Shown: positions 35,399 through 44,823, counted from the stretch's first letter. The stretch: 64,000 nt of DNA from Gordonia hydrophobica NBRC 16057 (GCF_001592365.1 NZ_BCWU01000002.1:186001-250000), one strand, 5' to 3'. Numbers and translations are program-made. The notes: a model not told the origin generated them from the letters alone.

Positions 35399-36142
35399 AT
35401 GGACATCCGCACCGCGATGCTGGCGACCGTCGAACGATCGCCGGCCGCCGTCGCGAATCACGACAAGGCCGCCTGGTTGGCGCTGTTCGACACCGACGGG
35501 ATCGTCAACGACCCCGTCGGCTCCACGCCGCACCGCGGCGACCAGCGATTGGCTGCCTTTTACGACACGTTCATCGCACCCAACTCCGTCGTCTTCCATC
35601 CCGACCACGACATCGTCTGCGGCGACACCGTGGTCCGGGATCTCACGCTCGAGATCACGATGGGCGACGGCGTCGTCCTGAGTGTGCCCGCGCACCTACG
35701 CTATGTCTTGGCGACGCCCAGCCTGATCGCCGGACTGTATGCGCACTGGGAATTGCCGAGCATGGTCGGGCAGCTGCTGGGCACCGGGATCGGCGCCGTG
35801 CCGGTCTCGGGCCGACTGTCGCTGCGACTCCTGCGAAATCAAGGACTGACCGGGTCTGCGGGTTTCGCCCGCGGCTTCCTCGGTGTCGGAGCCGCCCAGA
35901 AGCGGCTCGCGGCGGAGTTCTTCGGCGATCCCTCGCCAGACCTGCCGGTCCGCTACGGGACGGACGACGACGCTCCGGCCGCATCGCTGGCCGACCGCCT
36001 GGCCGGATGGCGGATCGGCAAGACCATCGCCGCCGGCGAGTTCGTGACCTTGTCCCTGGCCCGCGGCGACGAGCGCGCGGTCGCGCTGTGCCGGTTCGCG
36101 CGTCGAACCCTGACTCACGTGACCGTGTACGTCGAAGCGTGA
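35399..36142 (+). CDS. SnoaL/ketosteroid isomerase-like (NTF2 fold) protein with C-terminal extension
   Basis: A 247-residue protein. Residues 5-125 have the NTF2-like pattern (NHDKAAWLALFDTDGIVNDPVG, GDQRLAAFYDTFI, VVRDLTLEITMGDG, AHLRYVLA). The second half has an amphipathic helical stretch (LYAHWELPSMVGQLL) and an unassigned C-terminal domain. Family members isomerise or hydrate steroid and polyketide substrates; some only bind ligand. CAGGAG lies 8 bases before the ATG. With its KstR-type box, a role in sterol or steroid metabolism is plausible. Confidence 0.75.
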   Translation: MDIRTAMLATVERSPAAVANHDKAAWLALFDTDGIVNDPVGSTPHRGDQRLAAFYDTFIAPNSVVFHPDHDIVCGDTVVRDLTLEITMGDGVVLSVPAHLRYVLATPSLIAGLYAHWELPSMVGQLLGTGIGAVPVSGRLSLRLLRNQGLTGSAGFARGFLGVGAAQKRLAAEFFGDPSPDLPVRYGTDDDAPAASLADRLAGWRIGKTIAAGEFVTLSLARGDERAVALCRFARRTLTHVTVYVEA

Positions 36143-36236
36143 CACGTGCGGGATTCTGCCGAGCAGATTTCGTGCCCTCGACGCAGGCATCACCGGTAAC
36201 GTCGGCAGCGCTCCGTCCCGTCCGAACAGGAGAACC

Positions 36237-36548
36237 ATGTACCGCTTGACCGTTCTGTACAACCAACCCACCGACCCCGCCGCGTTTGACGAGTACTACA
36301 CCAGCACGCACATGCCGCTCGCGGCGAAACTGCCCGGGCTGCGGAGCGTCGCGGTGTCGAAGGGCGACACGCTCGACGGCAGTACCCCGGACGTGTACCA
36401 GGTCGCCGAACTGTACTTCGATTCCAAGCAGGAGCTCATGGCCTCCCTCAGCTCCGATGAGGGTCGTGCCGTGAGTGCCGACGTCGCCAATTTCGCGACC
36501 GGCGGCGCCTCGATGGTGTTCACCGACGTCACCGAGCTCCCGCTGTAG
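36237..36548 (+). CDS. EthD-domain protein
   Basis: A 103-residue dimeric ferredoxin-like fold protein: MYRLTVLYNQPTDPAAFDEYY, HMPLAAKLPGL, and a C-terminal strand TDVTELPL. EthD proteins accompany ether and steroid breakdown operons, often with unknown reaction. AGGAG lies 4 bases before the ATG. Stands 94 bases after the SnoaL-like gene and may be co-transcribed. Confidence 0.82.
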   Translation: MYRLTVLYNQPTDPAAFDEYYTSTHMPLAAKLPGLRSVAVSKGDTLDGSTPDVYQVAELYFDSKQELMASLSSDEGRAVSADVANFATGGASMVFTDVTELPL

Positions 36549-36591
36549 AGGACGCCTTCGGTCGCGGGCGCTTCTCCGCCACAATAGTTCT

Positions 36592-37386
36592 ATGAGGAAC
36601 ATCGACTACGACGTCCGCGACCAGGTGGCGCATGTCCGGCTGAACCGTCCGGAGAAGCACAACGGTCTGACCTTCGACATGATCGACGACCTCGCCCGCG
36701 CCGCCGACCGCGTCGCGAAGGACCGCGGCGTCCGCGCCGTGATCCTGTCCGGCGAGGGACCGTCGTTCTGCTCGGGCCTCGACTTCGCGGCCGCGGGCAA
36801 AGAACGCGGCCGGATGATGCGGAACATGGTGCCGAAACGCTCGTCGGCCGCCAACAACTTTCAGGCGGCCGGCTGGGCGTGGCGCGGCGTCCCGGTGCCC
36901 GTGGTCGCGGTGATCGACGGCCATTGTTACGGCGGCGGCCTGCAGATCGCCCTCGGCGCCGACTTCCGCTACAGCACCCCGACCGCCGACTACTCGATCA
37001 TGGAAGCCAAGTGGGGCCTTATCCCCGACATGTCGCTGTCGGCGAGCATCGCCCAGCTCACGACCATCGACGTCGCCAAGCGGCTGTCGATGACCGGTGA
37101 GACGTTCTCCGCGCCGCAGGCGCTGGACTGGGGTCTGATCAGCGAGGTGCACGACGACCCGTACGCGGCGGCGGAGGCCTTCGCGGAGCTGATCAAGCAG
37201 CGGTCGCCCGACGCGGTGGGGTCGTCGAAGATCCTCTTCGAGAACACCTGGTACAACGGTTCCCGCCTCGGCTTTCCCGTGGAGCAGGCACTGCAGCTGC
37301 GGCTGCTGCGCGGTAAGAACTCGGCGATCGCCCGCAAGGCCGGTCTCGCCAAAGAGAGCCCGCAGTTCATCGAGCGCCAGATCTGA
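36592..37386 (+). CDS. Enoyl-CoA hydratase/isomerase (crotonase family)
   Basis: A 264-residue crotonase. Oxyanion-hole segments are ILSGEGPSFCSGLDF and DGHCYGGGLQIALGADFRY; the active region is EAKWGLIPDMS. One catalytic acid position (of the Glu pair in hydratases) appears to be Asp in the LIPD segment, which is more like isomerase or other crotonase members. No clear ribosome site precedes the ATG, which fits a leaderless or coupled start. Followed by the sensor kinase after 3 bases. Confidence 0.85.
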   Translation: MRNIDYDVRDQVAHVRLNRPEKHNGLTFDMIDDLARAADRVAKDRGVRAVILSGEGPSFCSGLDFAAAGKERGRMMRNMVPKRSSAANNFQAAGWAWRGVPVPVVAVIDGHCYGGGLQIALGADFRYSTPTADYSIMEAKWGLIPDMSLSASIAQLTTIDVAKRLSMTGETFSAPQALDWGLISEVHDDPYAAAEAFAELIKQRSPDAVGSSKILFENTWYNGSRLGFPVEQALQLRLLRGKNSAIARKAGLAKESPQFIERQI

Positions 37387-37389
37387 TCG

Positions 37390-38604
37390 ATGACCCGTCC
37401 GCCGCGCGTCAGCGCGCGTCCAGCCGATCCGGCGGCACTGTGGCGCGGGCTGGACGACGACGACCCCGTCGGTCCGCTGTGGCGTGCGGCGCAGATCTTC
37501 CGCCTCGTCAGCTTCGTCTACGCCCTCGGCTTCATGGTGGCGGTGAACGGCGACCTGGAGCATCCCGCGATCGCGTGGACTCTGTTCGCGGTGTTGGCCC
37601 TCGCGAACATCTGGTGGACCACCGGTTATCTGGCGGGCTTCGGGCGGCGCTGGTGGTTCGTGGGCGTCGAGGTGGTGGTTTCGGGCGCGATGATGCTGTC
37701 GACCGAGTTCGTCGCCTCGGGCGACTGGATCGCCGACAACCAGACGTGGCCGACGACGCTGTGGATGACCAATGCCGCGCTGTCCGCAGCGCTGCTCGGC
37801 GGTGCGCGGTGGGGGCTGGTCGGCGCGGTCGCGATCAGCGTGACGAACTTCTACGTCAAGGGCGAGTTCATGATGAACTTCGGCCGCAACGCGACCGCCA
37901 TCCTGCTGATCGCCGCGTCGATGGCCGTCGGAATGGGCGCCTCCCGGGCCCGCCTGATGCACGCCCGGCTCACCACCGCCATCGCGTTGGCCGCGCAGTC
38001 GGCCGAGCGTGAACGCCTGGCTCGCGAAGTGCACGACGGCGTGTTGCAGGTGCTCGCGTTGATCTCCCGACGCGGACGGGAGATCGGCGGTCCGACCGCG
38101 GAACTCGCCGATCTCGCCGCCGAACAGGAACGCGTGCTGCGCCACTTGATCGCCGACGCTCCCACCACACCCGAGAACGTCGCCGACCGCGACCTCGGAC
38201 CGGCGTTGCGTGGATTCGCCGCGGACCGAATTCGGGTCAGCACGCCGGGTGAGCCCGTGCTGCTCGACGCCGCCGTCGTCGATGAGGTGCTCGCCGCCGT
38301 CGGAAACATCCTCGACAACGTTAACCGGCACGCGGGCCCCGACGCTCAGACGTTCGTCCTGCTGGAGGACCTCGACGACGAGGTGGTCGTGAGTGTCCGC
38401 GACGACGGCGTGGGCATCGAGCCCGGTCGGCTGGAACAAGCCGTCGACGAGGGGCGGATGGGGATCTCGCGCTCGATCATCGGTCGGATCGAGGACCTCG
38501 GGGGCCGCGCGCGTCTGGAGTCGGCCCCGGGCGCCGGGACAGAATGGGAGTTGACCGTCCCGGTCGGCGCCACGCCGCCGGGCAGTAGAGAGGCGCTTTC
38601 ATGA
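37390..38604 (+). CDS. MacS-type sensor histidine kinase
   Basis: A 404-residue kinase. Four to five membrane helices occupy residues 35-190. The dimerisation region has the HisKA_3 phospho-acceptor in REVHDGVLQVLALI, and the ATPase domain has NILDNVNRHAG (N box), VRDDGVGIEPG (G1) and GISRSIIGR. This is the MacS arrangement (DUF5931 N terminus) of mycolata. It pairs with the response regulator that overlaps its 3' end by 4 bases. Signal unknown. Confidence 0.85.
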   Translation: MTRPPRVSARPADPAALWRGLDDDDPVGPLWRAAQIFRLVSFVYALGFMVAVNGDLEHPAIAWTLFAVLALANIWWTTGYLAGFGRRWWFVGVEVVVSGAMMLSTEFVASGDWIADNQTWPTTLWMTNAALSAALLGGARWGLVGAVAISVTNFYVKGEFMMNFGRNATAILLIAASMAVGMGASRARLMHARLTTAIALAAQSAERERLAREVHDGVLQVLALISRRGREIGGPTAELADLAAEQERVLRHLIADAPTTPENVADRDLGPALRGFAADRIRVSTPGEPVLLDAAVVDEVLAAVGNILDNVNRHAGPDAQTFVLLEDLDDEVVVSVRDDGVGIEPGRLEQAVDEGRMGISRSIIGRIEDLGGRARLESAPGAGTEWELTVPVGATPPGSREALS

Positions 38605-39254
38605 CCGACACCCCACTGCGCGTGATGGTGGTGGACGACCATCCGATGTGGCGCGAGGGCGTCGCGCGCGATCTGACCGACGAGGGCTTCGACGTCGTCG
38701 CGACCGCCGACAGGTGTGCGAGCGCGGCCGCCCGCGCCGCCGCGGTCCGGCCCGACGTCGTGTTGATGGACATGCAGATGCCCGACGGGTCCGGCGCATC
38801 GGCGACCGCCCAAGTCCTGCAGGCGCATCCGGGAGCGCGAGTACTGGTGCTGTCGGCGTCGGACGAGCGCGACGACGTGCTGGAGGCGATCAAGGCCGGA
38901 GCGCTCGGCTACCTGGTGAAGAGTGCGCAGCGCTCGGAACTGGTGGCTGCGGTCCGCGCGACGGGCGACGGTCAGGCCGTCTTCACACCGGGCCTGGCGG
39001 GTCTGGTCCTCGGCGAGTACCGACGAATCGCCCGCTCCCCCGAACCGGGCACGCCGACGTTGACCGGACGCGAGACCGAGGTGCTGCGGCACGTCGCGAA
39101 GGGGCTGTCGTCGCGGCAGATCGCGACCCGTCTGGAGATCAGTCCGCGCACCGTCGAGAATCACGTCGGCGCCGCGCTCCGGAAGCTGCAGTTGGGCAAT
39201 CGCGTGGAGCTCGCGCGCTATGCGATCGAGCACGGACTCGACGAGGACACGTAG
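38601..39254 (+). CDS. LuxR/NarL-family response regulator
   Basis: A 217-residue regulator. The receiver domain (1-125) has VDDHPMWREG, the phospho-acceptor Asp in PDVVLMDMQMPDG and the Lys in LGYLVKSAQ. The GerE/LuxR DNA-binding domain begins at TLTGRETEVLRHVAKGLSSRQI near residue 150. It is translationally coupled to the kinase (ATGA). The target genes are not known; the next gene, a DUF2339 protein, is a possible neighbour target. Confidence 0.9.
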   Translation: MTDTPLRVMVVDDHPMWREGVARDLTDEGFDVVATADRCASAAARAAAVRPDVVLMDMQMPDGSGASATAQVLQAHPGARVLVLSASDERDDVLEAIKAGALGYLVKSAQRSELVAAVRATGDGQAVFTPGLAGLVLGEYRRIARSPEPGTPTLTGRETEVLRHVAKGLSSRQIATRLEISPRTVENHVGAALRKLQLGNRVELARYAIEHGLDEDT

Positions 39255-39345
39255 TCACCGCGCACCTCACGCACGCGCAAGTCCCCACGCCGTCTGCGTA
39301 GTTCTGCGCATGTCTGCACCGCGTTCGACGACGAGGCTGGATGGC

Positions 39346-41361
39346 ATGAACACGAACATCGATCCAGCAGTCGCGGCGGCCCGCCTCGGCGACGAGCTGT
39401 CACGCATCGCGGGCCAGATGTCGGCGGTGTCCGACGATTTCGCCGTCCTCGCCGAACGCTTCGCGACCACGACGGCCGCCCCGGCCGACCGTGCCGCTGC
39501 TGCGCCCGAGCCGACGACGACGGCACCGGTCCCGGCTCCGCGACCCGCGACGCCGCAGCCCACTCCGATCCGGCAGTTTCCAACACAGGCACCACCCCCG
39601 CCCCAGCCACAACCACAGCCACAGCACCAGCCACAGCCGCAACTGCAGTACGCCACCGGTGTCCACGTCGCGTCCGCCCCGTTCGGTCCTCCGCCGCCCC
39701 ATGGTCCGCGACCGGCGGCGCCGTGGACGCCGTATCCGGCACCGCCGCGACCCCGCCCCAAGGCGCCCAGCTTCGGCGAACGCCTGTCCGATGCCGCCGA
39801 ACGCGGGGTCGTCGGTCGGGTCCTGGCCGCGGTCGGTGTCGGCATCACCCTGATCGGCATCGTCCTGCTGTTGGTCCTGGCCGCCCAGGCCGGACTGCTG
39901 CGTCCCGAAGTCCGCGTCGCCGGCGGCGCCGCGATCGCGGCGGCACTGGTCGCGGCCGGCTGCTGGATCGGTCGTCGCGAGGAGAAGCGGTCCGGCGCCC
40001 TCGCACTCGTCGCGACCGGTGTCGCCGCCGCCCTGTTCGACGTGCTCGCGGCCACCTCGATCTATCACTGGTTGCCGGAGATCGCCGCACTCGTCGTCGG
40101 CGGTGCGATCGCCGCGGGCGGTCTGTACGTGGCGCACCGGTGGAGCAGTCAGACACTCGGCCTGATGGTGTCGATCCCGATGCTCGTGTTCGCTCCGATC
40201 GCCGCGGGCGGAGTGGACTCGCTCCTCGTCTGCTTCCTGCTCGTCTATGCGTCGACGACCCTGTGGATCCAGGTCGGCCGCGACTGGACCGCGCTGTTCG
40301 TGGTCAACACCGTCGCGACCACATTCCCGCTGATGGTGTTGGCAGCGTTCCCCGCCGACACCGCCCCCTGGCTGCTGGTCGTGGCCGGTGTGGTGAACCT
40401 CGTGCTGGCACTCGGATCAGCGGTCGTGCTGTCCGCGTCGAGCAGCAAGGCGGTGATCCTCGGCGTCAGCGTGGTCGTCACCGGCCTTCCGCTTCCGATC
40501 ATGGCCGGCGGTGGAGCACTGGAGCGCCCCACCGCGACCGCGGTGGTCGCACTCGGCAGCGTCCTGTTCGTGCTCGCGGCGCTCGGCACCCGAGGTCGGA
40601 CGAGCATCCCGTTCGTGTGCCGCGCCGTGTGGCTCACCGGCGCCGCGGTGCTGTCAGCGCTGTCGCTGGGAATCGCACTGCAGGGCGACACCGTTCCGCT
40701 CGGCTTCTTGAGCGCGTCGATCGTCGTGATCGTCGGCAGTCGTTGGGGCGACGACCTCACCGCTGCGCTACGCGTCGTCGCCTCGGTCTTCGGCGTGCTG
40801 GGGTTGCTGACCCTGCTGGCGCTCGGCGGCGCGGAGCAGGTCTTGACCACCGGTTCGTCGTCGTCGACGAGCCAGGCGACCCTGCTGATCGGCGCGCTCC
40901 TGGGCATTGCCGCCACGACTCTCGTGGTCCGCGAGTTGGGCGAACACCATGTCCGCAGTGCGCAGCAGTTCTGGCTGCTCGGCGGTGTGATCGATCTGTG
41001 GCTGATCACCGTGCTCTGCGTCAGCGTCGGCAAGCTCGCCGCCGACGGTGGGATCAGCGGATTCCGCGCCGGACACCTCGCCGCCACGCTGATCTGGTTC
41101 GGCGCCGCCGCTGCCGGCCTGCTGTGGGCACGCACCCTGCACGGTTCCGCCCGCTCCCTCGCCCTCGCCACCGGTCTCGCGGTCCTCGCTGCCGCGGTCG
41201 CCAAACTGTTCCTGTTCGACCTCGCCGCCCTGGCCGGCGTCTTCCGCGTCATCGCCTTCATCGTCGCCGGACTGGTCCTGCTGGCACTCGGCGTGGCGTA
41301 CGCGCAGAGCCTGTCGTCCGACGAGAACCGTGCTCAGCAGGTGGGTCCCGCGCCGCAGTAA
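39346..41361 (+). CDS. DUF2339 polytopic membrane protein
   Basis: A 671-residue protein. After a 40-residue helical start comes a Pro/Gln-rich stretch (residues about 50-130, PPPPQPQPQPQ repeats), then about 17 to 20 membrane helices to the C terminus. DUF2339 proteins are large envelope proteins of unknown function. A first in-membrane helix begins near residue 160 (VGVGITLIGIVLLLV). Start at the ATG 39346 (MNTNIDPA), 91 bases after the response regulator. Its stop is followed by the first terminator copy of the DUF559 locus. Confidence 0.75.
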   Translation: MNTNIDPAVAAARLGDELSRIAGQMSAVSDDFAVLAERFATTTAAPADRAAAAPEPTTTAPVPAPRPATPQPTPIRQFPTQAPPPPQPQPQPQHQPQPQLQYATGVHVASAPFGPPPPHGPRPAAPWTPYPAPPRPRPKAPSFGERLSDAAERGVVGRVLAAVGVGITLIGIVLLLVLAAQAGLLRPEVRVAGGAAIAAALVAAGCWIGRREEKRSGALALVATGVAAALFDVLAATSIYHWLPEIAALVVGGAIAAGGLYVAHRWSSQTLGLMVSIPMLVFAPIAAGGVDSLLVCFLLVYASTTLWIQVGRDWTALFVVNTVATTFPLMVLAAFPADTAPWLLVVAGVVNLVLALGSAVVLSASSSKAVILGVSVVVTGLPLPIMAGGGALERPTATAVVALGSVLFVLAALGTRGRTSIPFVCRAVWLTGAAVLSALSLGIALQGDTVPLGFLSASIVVIVGSRWGDDLTAALRVVASVFGVLGLLTLLALGGAEQVLTTGSSSSTSQATLLIGALLGIAATTLVVRELGEHHVRSAQQFWLLGGVIDLWLITVLCVSVGKLAADGGISGFRAGHLAATLIWFGAAAAGLLWARTLHGSARSLALATGLAVLAAAVAKLFLFDLAALAGVFRVIAFIVAGLVLLALGVAYAQSLSSDENRAQQVGPAPQ

Positions 41362-41369
41362 CCCTTCCG

Positions 41370-41428
41370 AAAACCTCGGCTCCCGAATCGCCCTCAACGG
41401 CGGGTTCGGGAGCCGAGATTTTTGTGCG
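41370..41428. terminator. Terminator hairpin, left copy of a 59-base direct repeat
   Basis: A perfect 13-base stem CTCGGCTCCCGAA / TTCGGGAGCCGAG (41375-41417), preceded by AAAA and followed by ATTTTT, so it terminates in both directions. A second copy, agreeing in 55 of 59 bases with all 4 differences in the loop, lies at 42404-42462 on the other side of the DUF559 gene. Confidence 0.88.
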
Positions 41429-41458
41429 GAACCGATCGGGCCACGGCAGCGTCTAATC
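41428..41458 (+). promoter_or_regulatory. Promoter signature of the DUF559 gene, copy 1
   Basis: GGAACCG-N14-GCGTCTAATC lies 4 bases before the ATG region at 41463. The same signature with the same 14-base spacer precedes the second DUF559 gene on the other strand (59490-59520). GGAAC-N17-CGTC also looks like an ECF-sigma promoter. Confidence 0.55.
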
Positions 41459-41462
41459 TCAT

Positions 41463-42398
41463 ATGGGGGCATTACCGATAATCGAAGCAAAATGGACCGA
41501 ATCCGCCGAGATGGCGGTCGCACATCATCTGGCCGCGCACGACCGCATCATCACCACTCTCGAAGCCGTGGCCTGCGGCTTCACCGAGAGACAGATCGCC
41601 TCACGGGTGAAACGCGGCCTCTGGGCGCGACTCGCGCGCGGTGTGTTCTTCTCCGTGGAGCACCCGTTCACCGATGCAGCGAGAATCCGGGCGATCGCCG
41701 CCGCTCACTCCGCGACCATTGATCGAGCCTCCGCCGCGTGGTGGCACGGATTCCGCGACGACCACCCCGGCCGGGTCACCGCCTCGATTCCACGAACATG
41801 CAAGCTCGGCACCCGGTGCGACGTGCCCGCCGATCTGCGTCGCCGCACCTACCCGAGCGAGGATGTCACCGCGTTGCGCGGCATTCCGGTGACCGGCCCG
41901 GCACTCTCGATCCTCGGTGCGGCATCGATGCTCGACGATGAGCCCGCGCTCAACTTCCTGGACAGAATGTTGCAGAAAGGGACTGTGACGGTTCCGGAGC
42001 TCACCGCATCTCTGGATCGCAACAGCGGAATTCACGGACTCGGTCGCGCACGGCGACTGGTGACGGTCGTCGCCGACGCATCCGAATTCGAGGCCGAGCG
42101 CCTGTTCGTCCGACTGCTGAAGCAGGAGCAGTTGACCGGGTGGACGCAGCAGGCCTGGCTGTGCGGCTACCGCTACGACTTCGCGTTCCCGGCCGAACGC
42201 ATCGCGATCGAGATCCACGGGCATGCCTTCCACAAATGGGAGGACCGGTGGAACCGCGACCTGACCAAGGCCAACGCTGTCGCCACTGCCGGATGGCTGC
42301 CGCTGGCCTACTCCTGGGAGATGCTCAACTTTCACCGGGAGCGGTCGATGACCGAGTTGACGCAGGCGATCGCCGCCCGCCGCGGCGAATTGATGTGA
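41463..42398 (+). CDS. DUF559 protein with AbiEi-like N-terminal winged helix, copy 1
   Basis: A 311-residue protein. Residues 20-65 form an AbiEi-type winged helix (HDRIITTLEAVACGFTERQI). The C-terminal third is a DUF559/Vsr-like PD-(D/E)XK nuclease: YRYDFAFPAERIAIEIHGHAF carries the Asp and the ExH triad, followed by GWLPLAYSW. It has a paralog at 58578-59486 with matching blocks throughout. No known toxin partner is adjacent. It lies between convergent dUF2339 and lon genes, boxed by two copies of their terminator. The exact activity is unproven; a mobile or defence nuclease is likely. Confidence 0.78.
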   Translation: MGALPIIEAKWTESAEMAVAHHLAAHDRIITTLEAVACGFTERQIASRVKRGLWARLARGVFFSVEHPFTDAARIRAIAAAHSATIDRASAAWWHGFRDDHPGRVTASIPRTCKLGTRCDVPADLRRRTYPSEDVTALRGIPVTGPALSILGAASMLDDEPALNFLDRMLQKGTVTVPELTASLDRNSGIHGLGRARRLVTVVADASEFEAERLFVRLLKQEQLTGWTQQAWLCGYRYDFAFPAERIAIEIHGHAFHKWEDRWNRDLTKANAVATAGWLPLAYSWEMLNFHRERSMTELTQAIAARRGELM

Positions 42399-42403
42399 AG
42401 CGA

Positions 42404-42462
42404 AAAACCTCGGCTCCCGAACCCACCTCAACGGCAGGTTCGGGAGCCGAGATTTTTGTGCG
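42404..42462. terminator. Terminator hairpin, right copy of the 59-base direct repeat
   Basis: Stem CTCGGCTCCCGAA / TTCGGGAGCCGAG (42409-42451), with AAAAA before and ATTTTT after it. It lies 5 bases after the DUF559 stop and directly abuts the lon stop, serving both convergent genes. Confidence 0.88.
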
Positions 42463-44811
42463 TCAGGCAGCGGCCGCAGTAGCCTCCGCCGGTTCCAACG
42501 CCTGGGCGACGATCTGCGCGACGTCGGTCATCGGCTTCACGTCCAGCGCGGCAAGGACCTCGGCCGGGACGTCGTCCAGGTCGGGCTCATTGCGCTGCGG
42601 GATGAAGACCGTCGTCAACCCGTTGCGCTGCGCCGCCAGCAGCTTCTGCTTGACGCCGCCGATCGGCAGGACCCGCCCGTTGAGCGTGACCTCGCCGGTC
42701 ATGCCGACCTCACTTTGCACCCGCCGCCCGGTCAGCATCGACACCAGCGCGGTGACCATCGTGACGCCTGCCGACGGCCCGTCCTTCGGGACCGCGCCGG
42801 CCGGGAAGTGGATGTGCACGGTGCCGCTGAACGCGGACGGATCGATGCCGAACTCCGCGGCGTGCGCCTGCACGTAGCTGAGCGCGATCTGCGCCGACTC
42901 CTTCATCACATCGCCCAGCTGGCCGGTGAGCTTCAACTGCGGACCGGCTGCATCCTTGCCGGACTCGGCAGCCCCCGCGGACTTCAGCGCTTCGATGAAC
43001 AGCACGTCACCGCCCATCCCGGTCACTGCGAGCCCGGTGGCGACGCCGGGCACCTCGGTGCGCTCGGCGGTCTCGGGCGTGAAGCGCGGCCGACCGAGGT
43101 ACTCGGTCAACGACGCGGCGTCGACGGTCACCGGATCCGCGGCGCCGATCTCCTTCACCGCGACCTTGCGTGCCACCTTCGCGAGCATCCGCTCGAACTG
43201 CCGTACGCCCGGCTCACGGGTGTAGTTCGCAGCGATCTCGCGGAGCGCATCCTCGGCGATCGTCACCTCGTCCGCCGTCAGCGCGGCCCGTTCCAGCTGG
43301 CGCGGAACCAGGTAGTCGCGGGCGATCGCGACCTTGTCGTCCTCGGTGTAGCCGTCGATCGTGACCAATTCCATCCGGTCCAGCAGCGCCGACGGGATGT
43401 TCTCGACCACGTTGGCGGTCGCCAGGAATACGACGTCCGACAGGTCCAGATCCAGGTCGAGGTAGTGGTCGCGGAACGTGTGGTTCTGCGCCGGATCCAA
43501 GACCTCGAGGAGCGCGGCCGACGGGTCGCCGCGGTAGTCGGAGCCCACCTTGTCGATCTCATCGAGCAGCACCACCGGGTTCATCGATCCGGCCTCGCCG
43601 ATCGCTCGGACGATCCGACCGGGCAGCGCGCCCACGTAGGTGCGCCGGTGACCGCGGATCTCCGCCTCATCCCGGACACCGCCGAGCGCGACGCGGACGA
43701 ACTTGCGGCCCAGCGCGCGGGCGACCGACTCGCCCAGCGACGTCTTGCCGACTCCGGGAGGCCCGGCGAGGACCATCACCGCACCGGATCCGCGACCGCC
43801 GACGACCGACAGACCGCGCTCGGCGCGACGGGCCCGCACCGCCAGGTACTCGACGATCCGGTCCTTGACGTCGTCCAGCCCGTGGTGGTCGGCGTCCAGG
43901 ATCTCGCGCGCACCCGCCAGGTCGGTGGAGTCGTCGGTCGTGACCGACCACGGAAGGTCGAGCACGGTGTCGAGCCACGTGCGGATCCAGCCGGTCTCCG
44001 GACTCTGATCGGACGCGCGCTCGAGCTTCCCGACCTCGCGAAGCGCCGCCTCCCGCACGTCGTCCGGCAGGTCGGCGGCCTCCACGCGGCCGCGGTAGTC
44101 GTCGGCGCCGTCGGGCTCGTCTTCGCCGAGTTCCTTGCGGATGGCGTTGAGCTGCTGCCGGAGCAGGAACTCCTTCTGCGTCTTCTCCATTCCGTCGCGG
44201 ACGTCGGCCGCGATCTTGTCGCTGACCTCGGTCTCCGCGAGATGTTCCCCGGTCCAGTCGATCAGCAGACGCAGCCGCTCGTCGACGTCCGCGGTCTCCA
44301 GCAGTTGCCGTTTCTGTTCGTCGCTGATCCACGACGAATAGCCCGACGTGTCGGCCAGCGCGGCCGGATCGGTGAGGCGGTTGACCGCGTCGATCACCTG
44401 CCACGCTTCACGACGCTGCAGCATCGCGAGGACCACCTTGCGGTACTCGGCGGCCAGTTCTCGGGTCGCGTCGGTGGGTTCGCGTTCCTCGACCAGGTCG
44501 ACTTGGACCCACAGCGCCGCACCCGGGCCGGACGTTCCGGTTCCGATGTGCGCGCGCTGCTCGCCGCGGACCACGGCCGCGTACCCTTCGCGACCCTGCA
44601 CACGTCCCACCTGCACGATCGACGCGAGGACACCGTGCGTCGGATAGCGGTCGTCGAGCCGGGGAGCGATCAGGATCTTGCCGTCTTCACTCGCCCGCGC
44701 CGCGTCGACCGCAGCCTGTCCGGCGTCGTCGAGGGGCACCGGAACAACCATGCCGGGCAGAACCACGAGGTCGGGGACGAACAGGACGGGGACGGAAATG
44801 TTGTCAGACAT
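42463..44811 (-). CDS. lon: ATP-dependent protease Lon
   Basis: A 782-residue LonA protease. The N-terminal LAN domain is followed by the AAA+ module with Walker A AGPPGVGKTS and Walker B VVLLDEIDKVG, and the peptidase domain with catalytic Ser in KDGPSAG and Lys in GGVKQK. It degrades misfolded proteins after heat or other stress. GGAGGTG lies 3 bases before the ATG at 44811. A HAIR-like site is 13 bases further upstream, suggesting control with the chaperone operon by HspR. Confidence 0.95.
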   Translation of the reverse strand: MSDNISVPVLFVPDLVVLPGMVVPVPLDDAGQAAVDAARASEDGKILIAPRLDDRYPTHGVLASIVQVGRVQGREGYAAVVRGEQRAHIGTGTSGPGAALWVQVDLVEEREPTDATRELAAEYRKVVLAMLQRREAWQVIDAVNRLTDPAALADTSGYSSWISDEQKRQLLETADVDERLRLLIDWTGEHLAETEVSDKIAADVRDGMEKTQKEFLLRQQLNAIRKELGEDEPDGADDYRGRVEAADLPDDVREAALREVGKLERASDQSPETGWIRTWLDTVLDLPWSVTTDDSTDLAGAREILDADHHGLDDVKDRIVEYLAVRARRAERGLSVVGGRGSGAVMVLAGPPGVGKTSLGESVARALGRKFVRVALGGVRDEAEIRGHRRTYVGALPGRIVRAIGEAGSMNPVVLLDEIDKVGSDYRGDPSAALLEVLDPAQNHTFRDHYLDLDLDLSDVVFLATANVVENIPSALLDRMELVTIDGYTEDDKVAIARDYLVPRQLERAALTADEVTIAEDALREIAANYTREPGVRQFERMLAKVARKVAVKEIGAADPVTVDAASLTEYLGRPRFTPETAERTEVPGVATGLAVTGMGGDVLFIEALKSAGAAESGKDAAGPQLKLTGQLGDVMKESAQIALSYVQAHAAEFGIDPSAFSGTVHIHFPAGAVPKDGPSAGVTMVTALVSMLTGRRVQSEVGMTGEVTLNGRVLPIGGVKQKLLAAQRNGLTTVFIPQRNEPDLDDVPAEVLAALDVKPMTDVAQIVAQALEPAEATAAAA

Positions 44812-44823
44812 GACACCTCCAAA

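Noticed and set aside
36529..38439. 636-codon minus-strand frame over the crotonase and kinase
   Set aside because: His/Arg-rich shadow; the plus-strand genes have clear motifs and coupled starts.
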